Assembly (NCBI RefSeq): GCF_003688625.1
Contig: NZ_RCWY01000003.1
Coordinates: forward strand, 927,589-991,588
Reading direction: 5' to 3'
From: Sphingomonas sp. PP-CE-3A-406
GTDB lineage: Bacteria; Pseudomonadota; Alphaproteobacteria; Sphingomonadales; Sphingomonadaceae
Length of the DNA: 64,000 bases
The notes below the pieces were generated by a model. The model made no database searches. It saw nothing but the letters and a program-made list of their open reading frames with translations, and was not told where the DNA came from. This document shows positions 51,602-60,408 of this stretch, one piece after another. A program made the translations under genes and the position numbers. Position 1 is the first letter of the stretch. Every line of letters begins with the position of its first letter.

Positions 51602-51709
51602 CGCCGGTTCCCCTTTGTGCCCGCATGTAACGGAAATCCGGCGTTTATGTCATCAGATCACTATAAGATATCTAATTTATGTTATTAACATAGGTTGTAA
51701 ATAAATTCC
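51602..51709 (-). promoter_or_regulatory. AT-rich palindromic promoter region of the LuxR-type regulator
   Basis: The bases from about 51640 to 51710 are strikingly AT-rich against the GC-rich genome. They contain a perfect 15-base palindrome, TATGTTA-T-TAACATA (51678-51692), and AGATATCT just before it. It probably holds the regulator's promoter and may hold an operator for autoregulation. Confidence 0.4.
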
Positions 51710-52447
51710 TTACGCGCCGGTGCCGAAGCTTTTTACCAGCGATCCGGCGACTAGAGCCCATCCGTCGACCAAGACAAAAAAGATGATCTTCATTGGTAGC
51801 GATATCGTTGGCGGTGGTAGCATCATCATGCCCATCGCCATCAATACTGCCGCAACCGCGAGGTCGATGACGAGGAAGGGGATCAGCAACAGAAAGCCGA
51901 TCTCGAACGCGCGGCGCAATTCCGAGATCATGAATGCCGGCATCAGCGTCGACAGGCCGGTGTCGGCCCGAGCGACCGGCGGCTTGTGCGCGAGTTCGGT
52001 GAACAACGCGAGATCCTGATCGCGGACCTGAGACAGCATGAAGCGGCGGAACGGCTCGATGGTCCGCTCGAACGCTTGAGTCTCCTGGATCTTGCCTGCG
52101 GTGTAAGGCTGGACGCCGTCGTGCCACGCCTGTTCGAAGGTCGGCGCCATCACGAAGAACGACAGGAACAGCGACAGGCTGATGATGACCGGGTTGGGCG
52201 GCACGCCCTGCGCGCCGAGACCGGTGCGGAGCAGCGACAGCGCGACGACGATGCGCGTGAACGACGTGACGGTCATCAGGATGCCCGGTGCGAGACTCAG
52301 CACCGTGAGCATCAGGATGAGCTGGATCGCGCGCGCCGACAGACTGCCCTGGCCGAACGTCACCGATGCGCTCTGCGCCATCGCCGCGGTCGGTGCGAAC
52401 AGCATCGCCGCGCCGAGGATGAGCGCCACTGCGCTCCGCTTACGCAT
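51710..52447 (-). CDS. fliP: Flagellar type III export protein FliP
   Basis: This 245-residue protein has a signal peptide (LILGAAMLFAPTAAMAQ) and four transmembrane helices. FliP signatures are SFTRIVVALSLLRTGLGAQG, FFVMAPTFEQAW, PAFMISELRRAFEIGFLLLI and MGMMMLPPPTISLPMKIIFF. It forms the export-gate core with FliQ and FliR, whose genes lie on the opposite strand at 53909-54929. The ATG lies within the end of fliO. Confidence 0.96.
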   Translation of the reverse strand: MRKRSAVALILGAAMLFAPTAAMAQSASVTFGQGSLSARAIQLILMLTVLSLAPGILMTVTSFTRIVVALSLLRTGLGAQGVPPNPVIISLSLFLSFFVMAPTFEQAWHDGVQPYTAGKIQETQAFERTIEPFRRFMLSQVRDQDLALFTELAHKPPVARADTGLSTLMPAFMISELRRAFEIGFLLLIPFLVIDLAVAAVLMAMGMMMLPPPTISLPMKIIFFVLVDGWALVAGSLVKSFGTGA

Positions 52448-52805
52448 TGAACCACGCCTCTTCGAGCGACGAGCACAGCACGGGACTGTGTGAGCCTTCC
52501 GCCTGTTCGAGATCGGCGATCGCCTGCGCCTCCTCGTCCGCGCGAACGATGCGCGTTTCGAGGATGGTGGCGCGGTCGGGGTGGAGCACGAACAGATGTT
52601 CGCGGTCGTCGCGGCGGACGAGGATGATCGACCGCTTGCCGTCGATCTGGATGCGTTCGACCAGCTCGACGCGGCGGCCGAGCTTGACGCCGACGCGGCC
52701 GGGCAGCGCGATATCGTAGCGGCGGACCAGCCAAAGCGCGGCCGCGAGCATGCCCAGCACGACGCCGAGACCGCCCATCGTCCGCAACAGCGCGGCGATA
52801 TCCAT
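52440..52805 (-). CDS. fliO: Flagellar biosynthesis protein FliO
   Basis: This 121-residue protein has one transmembrane segment near the N-terminus (LGVVLGMLAAALWLV) and a cytoplasmic part typical of FliO (VGVKLGRRVELVERIQIDGK). It aids FliP oligomer assembly. The start (MDIAALLRTM) overlaps the fliN stop as TGATG, and its end overlaps fliP by eight bases, giving a tightly coupled operon. Confidence 0.85.
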   Translation of the reverse strand: MDIAALLRTMGGLGVVLGMLAAALWLVRRYDIALPGRVGVKLGRRVELVERIQIDGKRSIILVRRDDREHLFVLHPDRATILETRIVRADEEAQAIADLEQAEGSHSPVLCSSLEEAWFNA

Positions 52806-53041
52806 CAACGATGCTCCCGCGGAATGACCTGGGTCACTTCGAGCGACATCTGGTCTTCGTCGACCAGCACGCGGCCCTTCGCGACCAGCTTGCCGTTGAC
52901 ATAGACCAGGGTCGGGTCGTCGTGACCGCAATCCAGCGCGATCATCGCGCCGCGCCCCATCGCCAGGATCTGGCGGATCGGCAGATTGGTCGATCCCAGG
53001 ACGATCGACAGGTCGATGGTGATATCCTCGAGTACGGACAT
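52805..53041 (-). CDS. fliN: Flagellar motor switch protein FliN (short form)
   Basis: This 78-residue protein is essentially a lone SpoA/FliN domain (VLEDITIDLSIVLGSTNLPI, then YVNGKLVAKGRVLVDEDQMS). Many FliN proteins have a longer N-terminal region (about 100-137 residues); this one lacks it. It forms part of the C-ring that sets rotation direction. First gene of fliN-fliO-fliP, divergent from flgC. Confidence 0.9.
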   Translation of the reverse strand: MSVLEDITIDLSIVLGSTNLPIRQILAMGRGAMIALDCGHDDPTLVYVNGKLVAKGRVLVDEDQMSLEVTQVIPREHR

Positions 53042-53118
53042 GAATGTTCCTTCCTTGAGGCCATCATAGGAAAGAATTGCCGGGTCCCGACCGGGGCCGG
53101 AACTTTTTGCCTATTAGG

Positions 53119-53133
53119 GAAAGGTGGGTGCCA
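53119..53133 (-). promoter_or_regulatory. Sigma-54-like element upstream of fliN
   Basis: TGGCAC-N5-TTTC on the minus strand has the -24 half of a sigma-54 promoter (TGGCAC) at the correct spacing from a -12 half that departs from TTGC by one base. It lies about 75 bases before the fliN start. Confidence 0.35.
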
Positions 53134-53157
53134 TCACGGTGCCCGACGGAGACAATC

Positions 53158-53565
53158 ATGGACCTGACCGACGCGGTACAGGTGTCGGCATCCGGACTGC
53201 GCGCGCAGTCGTTGCGGATGCGCGTCATTGCCGAAAACCTCGCCAATGCGGACTCCGTATCGGCATCGCCCGGCGGCGATCCCTATCGTCGTAGGGTCGC
53301 GAGCTTCAGTGCCGACGTCGATCGCGCGAACGGCACGAACGGCGTCAAGATCCGCTCGGTCGACGCTGACAAGACCGCCTTCCAGCGCGCCTATCAGCCG
53401 GGCAGTCCGGCCGCCGATGCCAAGGGCTATGTGCTGATGCCGAACGTCAATCCGCTGATCGAAGCGGCCGACATGAAGGCCGCACAACGCGCCTACGAAG
53501 CCAATCTCAACGCCATCGAAGCGGCCAAGAGCCTGACGATGCGCACCATAGACCTTTTGAAGTAA
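53158..53565 (+). CDS. flgC: Flagellar basal-body rod protein FlgC
   Basis: This 135-residue proximal rod protein has the N-terminal signature VSASGLRAQSLRMRVIAENLANADS and the C-terminal helical EANLNAIEAAKSLTMRTIDLLK. The start is the ATG at 53158 (MDLTDAVQVS). No flgB is adjacent in this window. It is the first of five genes, flgC-fliE-fliQ-fliR-flhB. Confidence 0.93.
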   Translation: MDLTDAVQVSASGLRAQSLRMRVIAENLANADSVSASPGGDPYRRRVASFSADVDRANGTNGVKIRSVDADKTAFQRAYQPGSPAADAKGYVLMPNVNPLIEAADMKAAQRAYEANLNAIEAAKSLTMRTIDLLK

Positions 53566-53577
53566 GGACGAACAACG

Positions 53578-53907
53578 ATGTCCATCGGAGCATTGGATGC
53601 GACCTCCGCCTATGGCCGGGCGCTTGGTATCGGCAAGGACTCGGGCGGGCTGCTCGGCAAGGCCGGCGGGGTCGGCGCGAGCTCGGGTGCGGGCGGGTTC
53701 GGCGACATGGTCGAACACCTGGTCGGCGACGCGGCAGGCTCGATGCGCGCCGCCGAGTCCGCGAGCGCGAAGCAGGTCGCGGGCAAGGGCGACCTGATCG
53801 ACGTCGTCACCGCGATGGGCGCGGCGGAAACCGCGCTCGACACCGTCGTCGCGGTGCGCGACCGCGTGGTCAGCGCCTATTCCGACATCATGCGGATGCA
53901 GATCTGA
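53578..53907 (+). CDS. fliE: Flagellar hook-basal body protein FliE
   Basis: This 109-residue protein connects the MS-ring to the rod. The C-terminal half (LIDVVTAMGAAETALDTVVA, then VRDRVVSAYSDIMRMQI) matches FliE. The N-terminus is Gly/Ala/Ser-rich. AAGGACG lies upstream of the ATG. The following fliQ starts one base after its stop. Confidence 0.92.
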   Translation: MSIGALDATSAYGRALGIGKDSGGLLGKAGGVGASSGAGGFGDMVEHLVGDAAGSMRAAESASAKQVAGKGDLIDVVTAMGAAETALDTVVAVRDRVVSAYSDIMRMQI

Positions 53908-53908
53908 C

Positions 53909-54172
53909 ATGTCGCCGACCGACGTCATCGAAATCACGCGGTCCGCGCTGGTCGTCGTGCTGACGGTCTGCGGACCGTTGCTGCTGACCGCGCTCATCGT
54001 CGGCGTCGCGGTCAGCCTCATGCAGGCGCTGACCCAGGTGCAGGAACAGACGCTGACCTTTGTCCCGAAACTGGTCGCGATGGGCGTCGTGCTGATGCTC
54101 ACGCTGCCGATGATGGGGCATGCGATGGCCGATTTCACGCACCTCGTGGCCGACCGCATCATCCATGGCTGA
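53909..54172 (+). CDS. fliQ: Flagellar type III export protein FliQ
   Basis: This 87-residue protein has two transmembrane helices and the FliQ pattern (ALVVVLTVCGPLLLTALIVG, SLMQALTQVQEQTLTFVPKL). It forms the export gate with FliP and FliR. It overlaps fliR by eight bases. Confidence 0.95.
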   Translation: MSPTDVIEITRSALVVVLTVCGPLLLTALIVGVAVSLMQALTQVQEQTLTFVPKLVAMGVVLMLTLPMMGHAMADFTHLVADRIIHG

Positions 54173-54929
54173 CACGCTCAACGGCATCCCGATCTGGGCG
54201 GTCGCGTTCCTCGTGCTGTTCGCGCGGGTCGGCGCGGTGCTGATGGTCCTGCCGGTCTTCTCGGAGGATGCGATCCCCGCGCGAATCCGGCTGATGATCG
54301 CGTTCGGGATGACCGCCGGCCTGTGGGGTATCCTCTCGCCGCACGTCCAGTCGGTGACGCAGAACATCGATGCGCTGCCTGGCGTGATCCTGTGCGAATT
54401 GCTGACCGGCCTCGGCCTCGGCATGCTGGTGCGGATCATGTTCATGGCGATGGCGATCGCCGGGTCGATCGCCAGCCTTCAGGTCGGGCTGACCTCGGCG
54501 ATCGTCGCCGACAGTTCGCAGGGCGGGCAGGCCAGCATCCTGTCGAAATTCGTCGGCGTCGCCGCCGGCGTGATCTGCATGGCGCTGCTCGTCCATCATC
54601 TCTGGATCGCCGCGATCGTGCGGTCCTATGACGTCTTCCCGGTCGGCGGCGTGCCGGCGGCGGGGGATTTCGCCGCACTCGCGGTCAAGACCGTCAGCCG
54701 GTCGATGGCGCTCGGCGTCAGCCTGGCCGCACCGATGATCGTCTACGGGATCGTCTTCAACGTCGCGCTCGGCCTGTCCGCGCGGCTGGCCCCCGCGATT
54801 CAGATCTTCTTCGTCGCGCAACCGCTCAACCTGCTGTTCGGCCTCGCGCTGTTCTCGACGCTGCTTGGCGTGATGCTGACCGTGTTCGCGGCGTCGATGG
54901 GCAGCTGGATCCAGGCGGGCTGGGGCTGA
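54165..54929 (+). CDS. fliR: Flagellar type III export protein FliR
   Basis: This 254-residue protein has six transmembrane helices with FliR features (ARVGAVLMVLPVFSEDAIPA, IRLMIAFGMTAGLWG; NVALGLSARLAPAIQIFFVA then QPLNLLFGLALF). The start at 54165 (MADTLNGIPIW) lies inside the end of fliQ. flhB begins four bases after its stop, and in some species the two are fused. Confidence 0.95.
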   Translation: MADTLNGIPIWAVAFLVLFARVGAVLMVLPVFSEDAIPARIRLMIAFGMTAGLWGILSPHVQSVTQNIDALPGVILCELLTGLGLGMLVRIMFMAMAIAGSIASLQVGLTSAIVADSSQGGQASILSKFVGVAAGVICMALLVHHLWIAAIVRSYDVFPVGGVPAAGDFAALAVKTVSRSMALGVSLAAPMIVYGIVFNVALGLSARLAPAIQIFFVAQPLNLLFGLALFSTLLGVMLTVFAASMGSWIQAGWG

Positions 54930-54933
54930 TCGG

Positions 54934-55995
54934 ATGGCGGACAAGGACCAGAAGACGCATGACCCGACCGGCAAGCGGCTCGAGGATGCGCGCAAGAAGG
55001 GCGATCTGCCGAGCGCGCCCGAGATGCGGCATGCGGCGATCTTCGCGGCGATGCTGGCGGTCATGGGCGGTCTCGGTGTCCACGCGTTCTCGCGATTGGC
55101 GACGATGCTGGTGCGGCTATGGGGTCAGGCGGAGGATTATTCGCTGGCGCCGGACGGTGCGCAGAACATCGCCAGCGGGATCATCTTTCAGATCGGCGTG
55201 GTCTTCGCGCCGCTGTTCGGCGCGCTGGTCGCGTTCGCGATCCTGGGCGGCGTGATGCACGGTCGGCCGACGATCTCGTGGTCGCGGGTATCACCCAAAT
55301 GGAGCAAGCTGTCGCCGATCTCGGGCGCCAAAAAATTGTTCGGCAAGCAGGCGCTGGTCGAGTTCGCCAAGACGCTGGCGAAACTGTCGGTGATCGTCGG
55401 GGTCGCGGTGTGGGCCTTGTGGCCGCGCGCGAACGCACTCGACAGCCTCGTCGGTGCGGATGCGGCGGATATCGGGACGACCGCCGCCGGGCTGGTCGTG
55501 ATGCTCGTCAAGACGGTCGCGGTACCGGTCGGCGCGATCGCGCTGGCCGATCTGATCTGGCAGCGCCGCACCTGGTTCTCGAAGCTGAAGATGTCGCTTC
55601 AGGAGATCAAGGACGAGCACAAGCAGAGCGAGGGTGATCCCAAGATCAAGGCGAAGATCCGCTCGATCGCGATCCAGCGGTCGCGGCGGCGGATGATGGC
55701 CGCGGTGCCGGGCGCCAGCGTGATCATCACCAATCCGACGCATTATGCGATCGCGCTCAAATACGATCACGGTCGGATGGGCGCGCCGGTGGTGGTAGCG
55801 AAGGGCGTCGATACGATCGCGCTCAAGATCCGCGAGATCGCGACGCAGGCGGGGGTGCCGATCGTCGAGAACCGCGTGCTGGCGCGGGCGCTGTACGCCA
55901 GCGTCGAGATCGACCGGCCGATCCCGACCGAACATTATGCGGCGGTCGCCGAAGTGATCGGTTATGTGATGCGGATTGCCAAGCGCCTGCGCTAG
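54934..55995 (+). CDS. flhB: Flagellar export switch protein FlhB
   Basis: This 353-residue protein has the family start (KTHDPTGKRLEDARKKGDLP), four transmembrane segments and the cytoplasmic autocleavage site N267-P268-T269-H270 (VIITNPTHYAIALKYD). Cleavage between Asn and Pro switches substrate specificity from rod/hook to filament proteins. It ends the operon, with 15 bp to the convergent fliX. Confidence 0.97.
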   Translation: MADKDQKTHDPTGKRLEDARKKGDLPSAPEMRHAAIFAAMLAVMGGLGVHAFSRLATMLVRLWGQAEDYSLAPDGAQNIASGIIFQIGVVFAPLFGALVAFAILGGVMHGRPTISWSRVSPKWSKLSPISGAKKLFGKQALVEFAKTLAKLSVIVGVAVWALWPRANALDSLVGADAADIGTTAAGLVVMLVKTVAVPVGAIALADLIWQRRTWFSKLKMSLQEIKDEHKQSEGDPKIKAKIRSIAIQRSRRRMMAAVPGASVIITNPTHYAIALKYDHGRMGAPVVVAKGVDTIALKIREIATQAGVPIVENRVLARALYASVEIDRPIPTEHYAAVAEVIGYVMRIAKRLR

Positions 55996-56010
55996 GCTGC
56001 GCGAGTTACG

Positions 56011-56451
56011 TCAGGCGTTGAGGTCGAGCTTGGCCAGTTCGACCCGGACGCGCACTTCGAGGTCGCGCGCGACCTTTGCGAACTCGGGCGTCACCGCGGC
56101 ATCGTCGGGCACGACGAACGCCTCGACCCATGTCGCCAGCTCTTGCACGCGTTCGGGAGGCGCGGCACCGTGCGCGAGATCGTCGCGCAACCGCTCCAGC
56201 AACGTCAGGCCGCGATCCGCCTCCACCGCGATCTTGCGCCGACGTTCCGAGACCGGATCGACCGCGGCGAGCGCGACCATCATCTGAACCGAGGTCGCCG
56301 AGGTCGGGACCACTGGCAGGGGCGTCGATGGTGGTGCCTCGGCGGTGGTCGCGGCGGCCGAGGCCAAAGCGGCGGGCAGCGCGAAACCGTCGCGGGTGCG
56401 CGTGTCGGCGAGCATCGATTGCAGCAGCGGCGTGATGCCGTCGATCCGCAT
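56011..56451 (-). CDS. fliX: Flagellar assembly regulator FliX
   Basis: This 146-residue protein matches FliX by its C-terminal region (ERRRKIAVEADRGLTLLERL; EVRVRVELAKLDLNA) and its location divergent from flgI, as in Caulobacter. There FliX links early flagellar assembly to activity of the sigma-54 activator FlbD. The N-terminal 50 residues are Ala/Pro/Thr-rich and poorly conserved. Identification rests mostly on the C-terminal pattern and gene order. Confidence 0.75.
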   Translation of the reverse strand: MRIDGITPLLQSMLADTRTRDGFALPAALASAAATTAEAPPSTPLPVVPTSATSVQMMVALAAVDPVSERRRKIAVEADRGLTLLERLRDDLAHGAAPPERVQELATWVEAFVVPDDAAVTPEFAKVARDLEVRVRVELAKLDLNA

Positions 56452-56493
56452 TATTCGTCCCTTCGGTCGGCGGGCGCCATTCCTATCCTATAA

Positions 56494-56508
56494 GAAATTT
56501 GATGTCCA
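56494..56508 (-). promoter_or_regulatory. Sigma-54-like element upstream of fliX
   Basis: TGGACA-N5-TTTC on the minus strand resembles the element before fliN (TGGCAC-N5-TTTC). It lies about 43 bases before fliX. Confidence 0.25.
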
Positions 56509-56530
56509 ACGTCTCGCGAAAGCCCCGGCC

Positions 56531-57640
56531 ATGCGCCTCCGTCTTGTTTCTCTGATCTGCGCCGCTCTGGCTGCTGCGCTCGGCGTGGTGCCGGCGTCGG
56601 CAGGCACGCGCGTGAAGGACATCGTCGATGTCGAGAACGTGCGGTCGAACCAACTCGTCGGCTACGGGCTGGTGGTCGGTCTTGCCGGCACCGGCGACCG
56701 AGTCCGCAACGCGCCGTTCACCGAGGAATCGCTCCAGGCGATGCTCGAGCGAATGGGCGTCAACGTCCGCGACTCCTCGATGAAGCCGGCCAATGTCGCG
56801 GCGGTTTCGGTGATCGCGACGATGCCGCCGTTCGCGCGCAAGGGCTCGACGATCGACGTCCAGGTCGCCGCGCTCGGCGATGCCACCAATCTGCAGGGCG
56901 GCGTGCTGCTCGTGTCGTCGCTGCGCGCGCTCGACGGCAAGATCTATGCGGTCGCGCAAGGGCCGGTCGCGGTGTCGGGGTTCAAGGCGCAAGGCGCCGG
57001 CGCCAGCGTCAGCCGCGGCGTCGCGACCTCGGCGCGCATTGCCGGCGGCGCGATCGTCGAGGAGGAGGTGCCCTATGCGCTGCGCTCCGCGACCAGCCTC
57101 AAGCTCGCGCTCAAGAACCCCGATTTCACGACCGCGCGGCACATCGCGGTGGCGATCAACGGTCGGTTCGCGGGGACCGCCAAGGTGCTCGATCCCGGCA
57201 CCGTCGAGATCGCGCCGGCGGCGTCGTTTGCCGGCGACTCGGTCGACCTGCTCGGCGAAATCGAGAATCTGCCGATCGCGGTCGATCAGCCCGCGCGGAT
57301 CGTCATCAACGAGGCGTCGGGCACGGTCGTGATGAGCGCCGACGTGCGGATCAGTCCGGTCGCGATCGCGCAAGGGGGGCTGACGATCAGCGTCAGCGAG
57401 ACCCCGGTCGCGTCGCAGCCCGCGCCGTTCTCGAACGGACAGACCGTGGTGCTGCCGCGAACGCGCGTCGCGGTCGACGATGGCGGCGGCGCGTCGCTGG
57501 CGATGGTCGGCGGCTCGGCCTCGCTGCAATCGCTGGTCAGCGGGCTCAACACGCTCGGCGTGTCGCCCCGCGACCTCATTACCATTCTGCAAGCGGTCAA
57601 GAGCGCGGGCGCGCTCCAGGCCGAGATCGAGGTCCAGTGA
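56531..57640 (+). CDS. flgI: Flagellar P-ring protein FlgI
   Basis: The 369-residue precursor has a signal peptide (MRLRLVSLICAALAAALGVV, cleavage near PASAG). FlgI hallmarks are RVKDIVDVENVRSNQLVGYG, LVVGLAGTGD, ERMGVNVRDSSMKPANVAAV, and the C-terminal LNTLGVSPRDLITILQAVKS. It forms the periplasmic P-ring bushing. It overlaps the next gene (TGATG). Confidence 0.97.
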   Translation: MRLRLVSLICAALAAALGVVPASAGTRVKDIVDVENVRSNQLVGYGLVVGLAGTGDRVRNAPFTEESLQAMLERMGVNVRDSSMKPANVAAVSVIATMPPFARKGSTIDVQVAALGDATNLQGGVLLVSSLRALDGKIYAVAQGPVAVSGFKAQGAGASVSRGVATSARIAGGAIVEEEVPYALRSATSLKLALKNPDFTTARHIAVAINGRFAGTAKVLDPGTVEIAPAASFAGDSVDLLGEIENLPIAVDQPARIVINEASGTVVMSADVRISPVAIAQGGLTISVSETPVASQPAPFSNGQTVVLPRTRVAVDDGGGASLAMVGGSASLQSLVSGLNTLGVSPRDLITILQAVKSAGALQAEIEVQ

Positions 57641-57963
57641 TGCCGATCGATACGACCATTACAGCAACGCCGGTCGCAATGCCCTCCGTCACGCCGAAAG
57701 CCCCGCCTTCTGCAGCGACGAAGGGTACGGAGGCGAAGACCGCCAAGTCGTTCGAGGCGGTGTTCCTCGGCCAGATGACCCAGATGATGATGGAGACGGT
57801 CGAGACCGACGGTCCGTTCGGGGGTGGTCACGGCGAGGAGATGTTCCGCGGCGTGCTCGCCGAAAAGCTCGGCACCGCGATCGCGGCGAAGGGCGGCATC
57901 GGTCTGGCACCCGCCGTCATGGCGCAGATCATCAAATTACAGGGAGGAACGACGCGTGATTGA
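57640..57963 (+). CDS. flgJ: Rod-binding protein FlgJ, N-terminal domain only
   Basis: This 107-residue protein matches the rod-cap domain of FlgJ (KSFEAVFLGQMTQMMMETVE, GHGEEMFRGVLAEKLGTAIA). The muramidase domain of enterobacterial FlgJ is absent, as is usual in alphaproteobacteria, where the lytic enzyme is encoded elsewhere. It starts within the flgI stop and overlaps the FlgN-like gene by eight bases. Confidence 0.88.
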   Translation: MPIDTTITATPVAMPSVTPKAPPSAATKGTEAKTAKSFEAVFLGQMTQMMMETVETDGPFGGGHGEEMFRGVLAEKLGTAIAAKGGIGLAPAVMAQIIKLQGGTTRD

Positions 57964-58375
57964 ACTGGTCAAGAGCCTGACGTCGTTGGCGATGATCCTG
58001 GATGAGGAAAACGACCGGCTGACTCGTCCGGCCAATGCCAGCGACCTGCCCGAACTTGTCGCGGCGAAGATCCGGCTGGCGGGCATCGTCGAGGCGGAAT
58101 CGATCCGCCTCGCGCGCGAGCGGCCACGCTGGCTCGACGACCTGCCCGAGGAGGAGCAGGACGAAATCCGGTCGTTGCTGGAGACGCTGGTCCGCCGGCT
58201 CGGCGTGAACGCGAACCTGCTCGAGCGCCGGATCGCGATGTGCGACGAGATCATGGGCGCGATCGCCGCCGAGGCGCGGCGTCTGACCGGCGCGAAGAGC
58301 GCGGTGTACGGCGTCCGCGGTACGCTGCTGTCGAGCGAACAGGCGACGCCGATCTCGATCAACGGCCATTTCTGA
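57956..58375 (+). CDS. FlgN-like flagellar chaperone
   Basis: This 139-residue, largely helical protein has a charged coiled-coil layout (SLAMILDEENDRLTRPANAS, ELVAAKIRLAGIVEAES) as in FlgN, the export chaperone of hook-junction proteins FlgK and FlgL. The GTG at 57956 has AGGGAGGAA upstream. The conserved context after flgI-flgJ supports the call, but FlgN sequences are poorly conserved. Confidence 0.65.
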   Translation: MIELVKSLTSLAMILDEENDRLTRPANASDLPELVAAKIRLAGIVEAESIRLARERPRWLDDLPEEEQDEIRSLLETLVRRLGVNANLLERRIAMCDEIMGAIAAEARRLTGAKSAVYGVRGTLLSSEQATPISINGHF

Positions 58376-58492
58376 CCCACCGCGACGCCGTTCCGACACG
58401 TCACCACGACAATGCCGCGCCGCTGCGACCGGGAGGTCCGGCGTCCCCCTATAGATAATGCGTACGGGGCGGGGGCCCTTCTGGAGATCCAC

Positions 58493-60379
58493 ATGAAATT
58501 CCTCGATAATATTAAGATACCGACGAAGATCGTCGCGTTGCTGCTGATGCTCGGCGCGATCACGATGTTCATCGCCTGGAATGGCTCCCGTCGGATCTTG
58601 ATCGCCGACAACGCCAATACCGAAATGACCGAAAACATGGCGAATACCGTCCAGCTTGTTCGTGCGACCCGGATGGCCGTGCAGATGAGCAACGCGGCCT
58701 TCGCGACCGTCGTCTATGACGGCGCCAGCCCGGAAGCACGCGACGCCGCGCAGAGCGAGTTGTCCAACTACAACGCGGCGCGCGATCTGTTCGGCGCGGT
58801 CGAAAAGCAGGAGCCGGCGCTTAAAAGCCAGCTGGGCTCGTTTATCGCGCAGCTCGACCAGAGCCACGTGCTGACCTCGCGTGCTGCCGCGCTGGGATTG
58901 CAGAACCGTAACGCGGAAGCCACCGCCGTTATCGGCCAGGCTCGTCCTTTGATCGCCAAACTTTCCGCCGATCTCGTGGCGTTCAATGACGCGCGGATCG
59001 CGGCCGCCAACAAGTCCGCCGACGAACTGACGATCGTCGCGAACTCGACGTCGACGACGATGATCGTGATGGGCATCATCGGCGTGGTCGCTGGCGTCGG
59101 GCTTGCACTGATCGTCACGCGCACCGGCATCACCGGCCCGCTCGCGCGGCTGCAGAGCCGGATGGGCGAGATCGCTACTGGCGACTACACGCAGGACGTG
59201 ACAGGTACCGATCGCGGCGACGAGATCGGCGCGATGGCCAAGGCGGTCAAGGTATTCCGCGAGAACGGCATCGCCAAGGACGCCGCCGACGCTGCCAAAG
59301 CACGCGCCGATGGCGAGCAGAAGATGGTCGTCGATACCGTGTCCACTCATCTGTCCGAACTGTCGGCGGGCGATCTGACCGCGGCGATCAAGGCCGACTT
59401 CCCGCCCGAATACGGCGCACTGAAGAGCAACTTCAACGAGGCGCTCGACAATCTGCGCGGGCTGATCAGCTCGGTCAGCGAAAGCGCGCTGACCATCCGC
59501 ACCGGCTCGGGCGAAATCGCGCAGGCCTCCGAAGATCTCGCACGCCGTACCGAGAGCAACGCCGCCTCGCTCGAGGAAACCGCAGCGTCGGTCACGCAGA
59601 TGGATGGCCGCCTGAAGGCCAGTGCTTCGGCATCGACGAAGACCGTCGAGCGCGCCGACCAGGCGATCGCCACCGTTGGTGGTGGCCGTGCGGTCGCCGA
59701 CGAAGCAGTCCAGGCGATGGGGCGTGTTTCGGAGAGCGCCAAGGGCATCGACAGCGTCATCGAAGGGCTCGACAAGATCGCGTTCCAGACGCGCGTGCTG
59801 GCGATGAACGCCGCGGTCGAGGCCGGGCGTGCGGGTGACGCAGGGCGTGGTTTCGCGGTGGTCGCCGATCTCGTTTCGGCCTTGGCGATGCGCGCCGAGG
59901 AAGAAGCCAAGCGTGCGCGTGACCAGCTGACGGTCACGCAGACCGATATCGTCACCGCGGTCGAAGCGGTGCAAAAGGTCGATGGTGCGCTCGCCAATAT
60001 CTCGGGTGACGTCGGCCAGGTGCACGAACTGCTCGCGACGATGGCGGCGGACAATCAGGCGCAGTCGGCGGCGATCACGCAGATCTCCGCGGCGATCGGC
60101 ACGATGGACCAGTCGACGCAGCAGAATGCGGCGATGGTCGAGGAAACTTCGGCAGCGGCACGCAACCTGGCGAGCGAAGTCGGCAACCTCGCCGATCAGG
60201 CGAGCCGCTTCAACGTCGGCAATGGCGGCGGCAACAGCGGCGCACGCGCGAAGATCCAGCAGACCTTCGGCAAGGCGCTGAGCCAGCCGAGCACAGGCTA
60301 TGCCTCGCCGGTCAAGCCGTTGCCGGCCGCGGCGATCCCCGCGCTGGTTCGTTCGGACGACGATTGGAACGAGTTCTGA
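58493..60379 (+). CDS. Methyl-accepting chemotaxis protein 1
   Basis: This 628-residue receptor has two transmembrane segments (about 12-32 and 183-205) flanking a helical periplasmic sensor, a HAMP domain, and a cytoplasmic signalling region with the hairpin tip KIAFQTRVLAMNAAVEAGRA. The usual tip Asn (FQTN) is Arg here. The C-terminus DDWNEF resembles the CheR-docking pentapeptide xWxxF. From about residue 247 on, it is almost identical to the receptor at 62197, but the sensor half differs. Ligand unknown. Confidence 0.93.
   Translation: MKFLDNIKIPTKIVALLLMLGAITMFIAWNGSRRILIADNANTEMTENMANTVQLVRATRMAVQMSNAAFATVVYDGASPEARDAAQSELSNYNAARDLFGAVEKQEPALKSQLGSFIAQLDQSHVLTSRAAALGLQNRNAEATAVIGQARPLIAKLSADLVAFNDARIAAANKSADELTIVANSTSTTMIVMGIIGVVAGVGLALIVTRTGITGPLARLQSRMGEIATGDYTQDVTGTDRGDEIGAMAKAVKVFRENGIAKDAADAAKARADGEQKMVVDTVSTHLSELSAGDLTAAIKADFPPEYGALKSNFNEALDNLRGLISSVSESALTIRTGSGEIAQASEDLARRTESNAASLEETAASVTQMDGRLKASASASTKTVERADQAIATVGGGRAVADEAVQAMGRVSESAKGIDSVIEGLDKIAFQTRVLAMNAAVEAGRAGDAGRGFAVVADLVSALAMRAEEEAKRARDQLTVTQTDIVTAVEAVQKVDGALANISGDVGQVHELLATMAADNQAQSAAITQISAAIGTMDQSTQQNAAMVEETSAAARNLASEVGNLADQASRFNVGNGGGNSGARAKIQQTFGKALSQPSTGYASPVKPLPAAAIPALVRSDDDWNEF
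59231..60293 (+). repeat. 1063-bp direct repeat between two chemoreceptor genes (copy 1)
   Basis: This segment aligns with 62938-64000 at a constant offset of 3707 bases, with no indel at either end. The encoded proteins differ at only a handful of positions. It covers the region after HAMP to near the C-terminus. Confidence 0.88.
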
Positions 60380-60408
60380 TCGAGGCTTAGCCGCAAGGCT
60401 GAACAGGA

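Noticed and set aside
53093..53110. Plus-strand sigma-54-like site before flgC
   Set aside because: A GG pair and a TTGC are present but their spacing is off by two bases in either choice.
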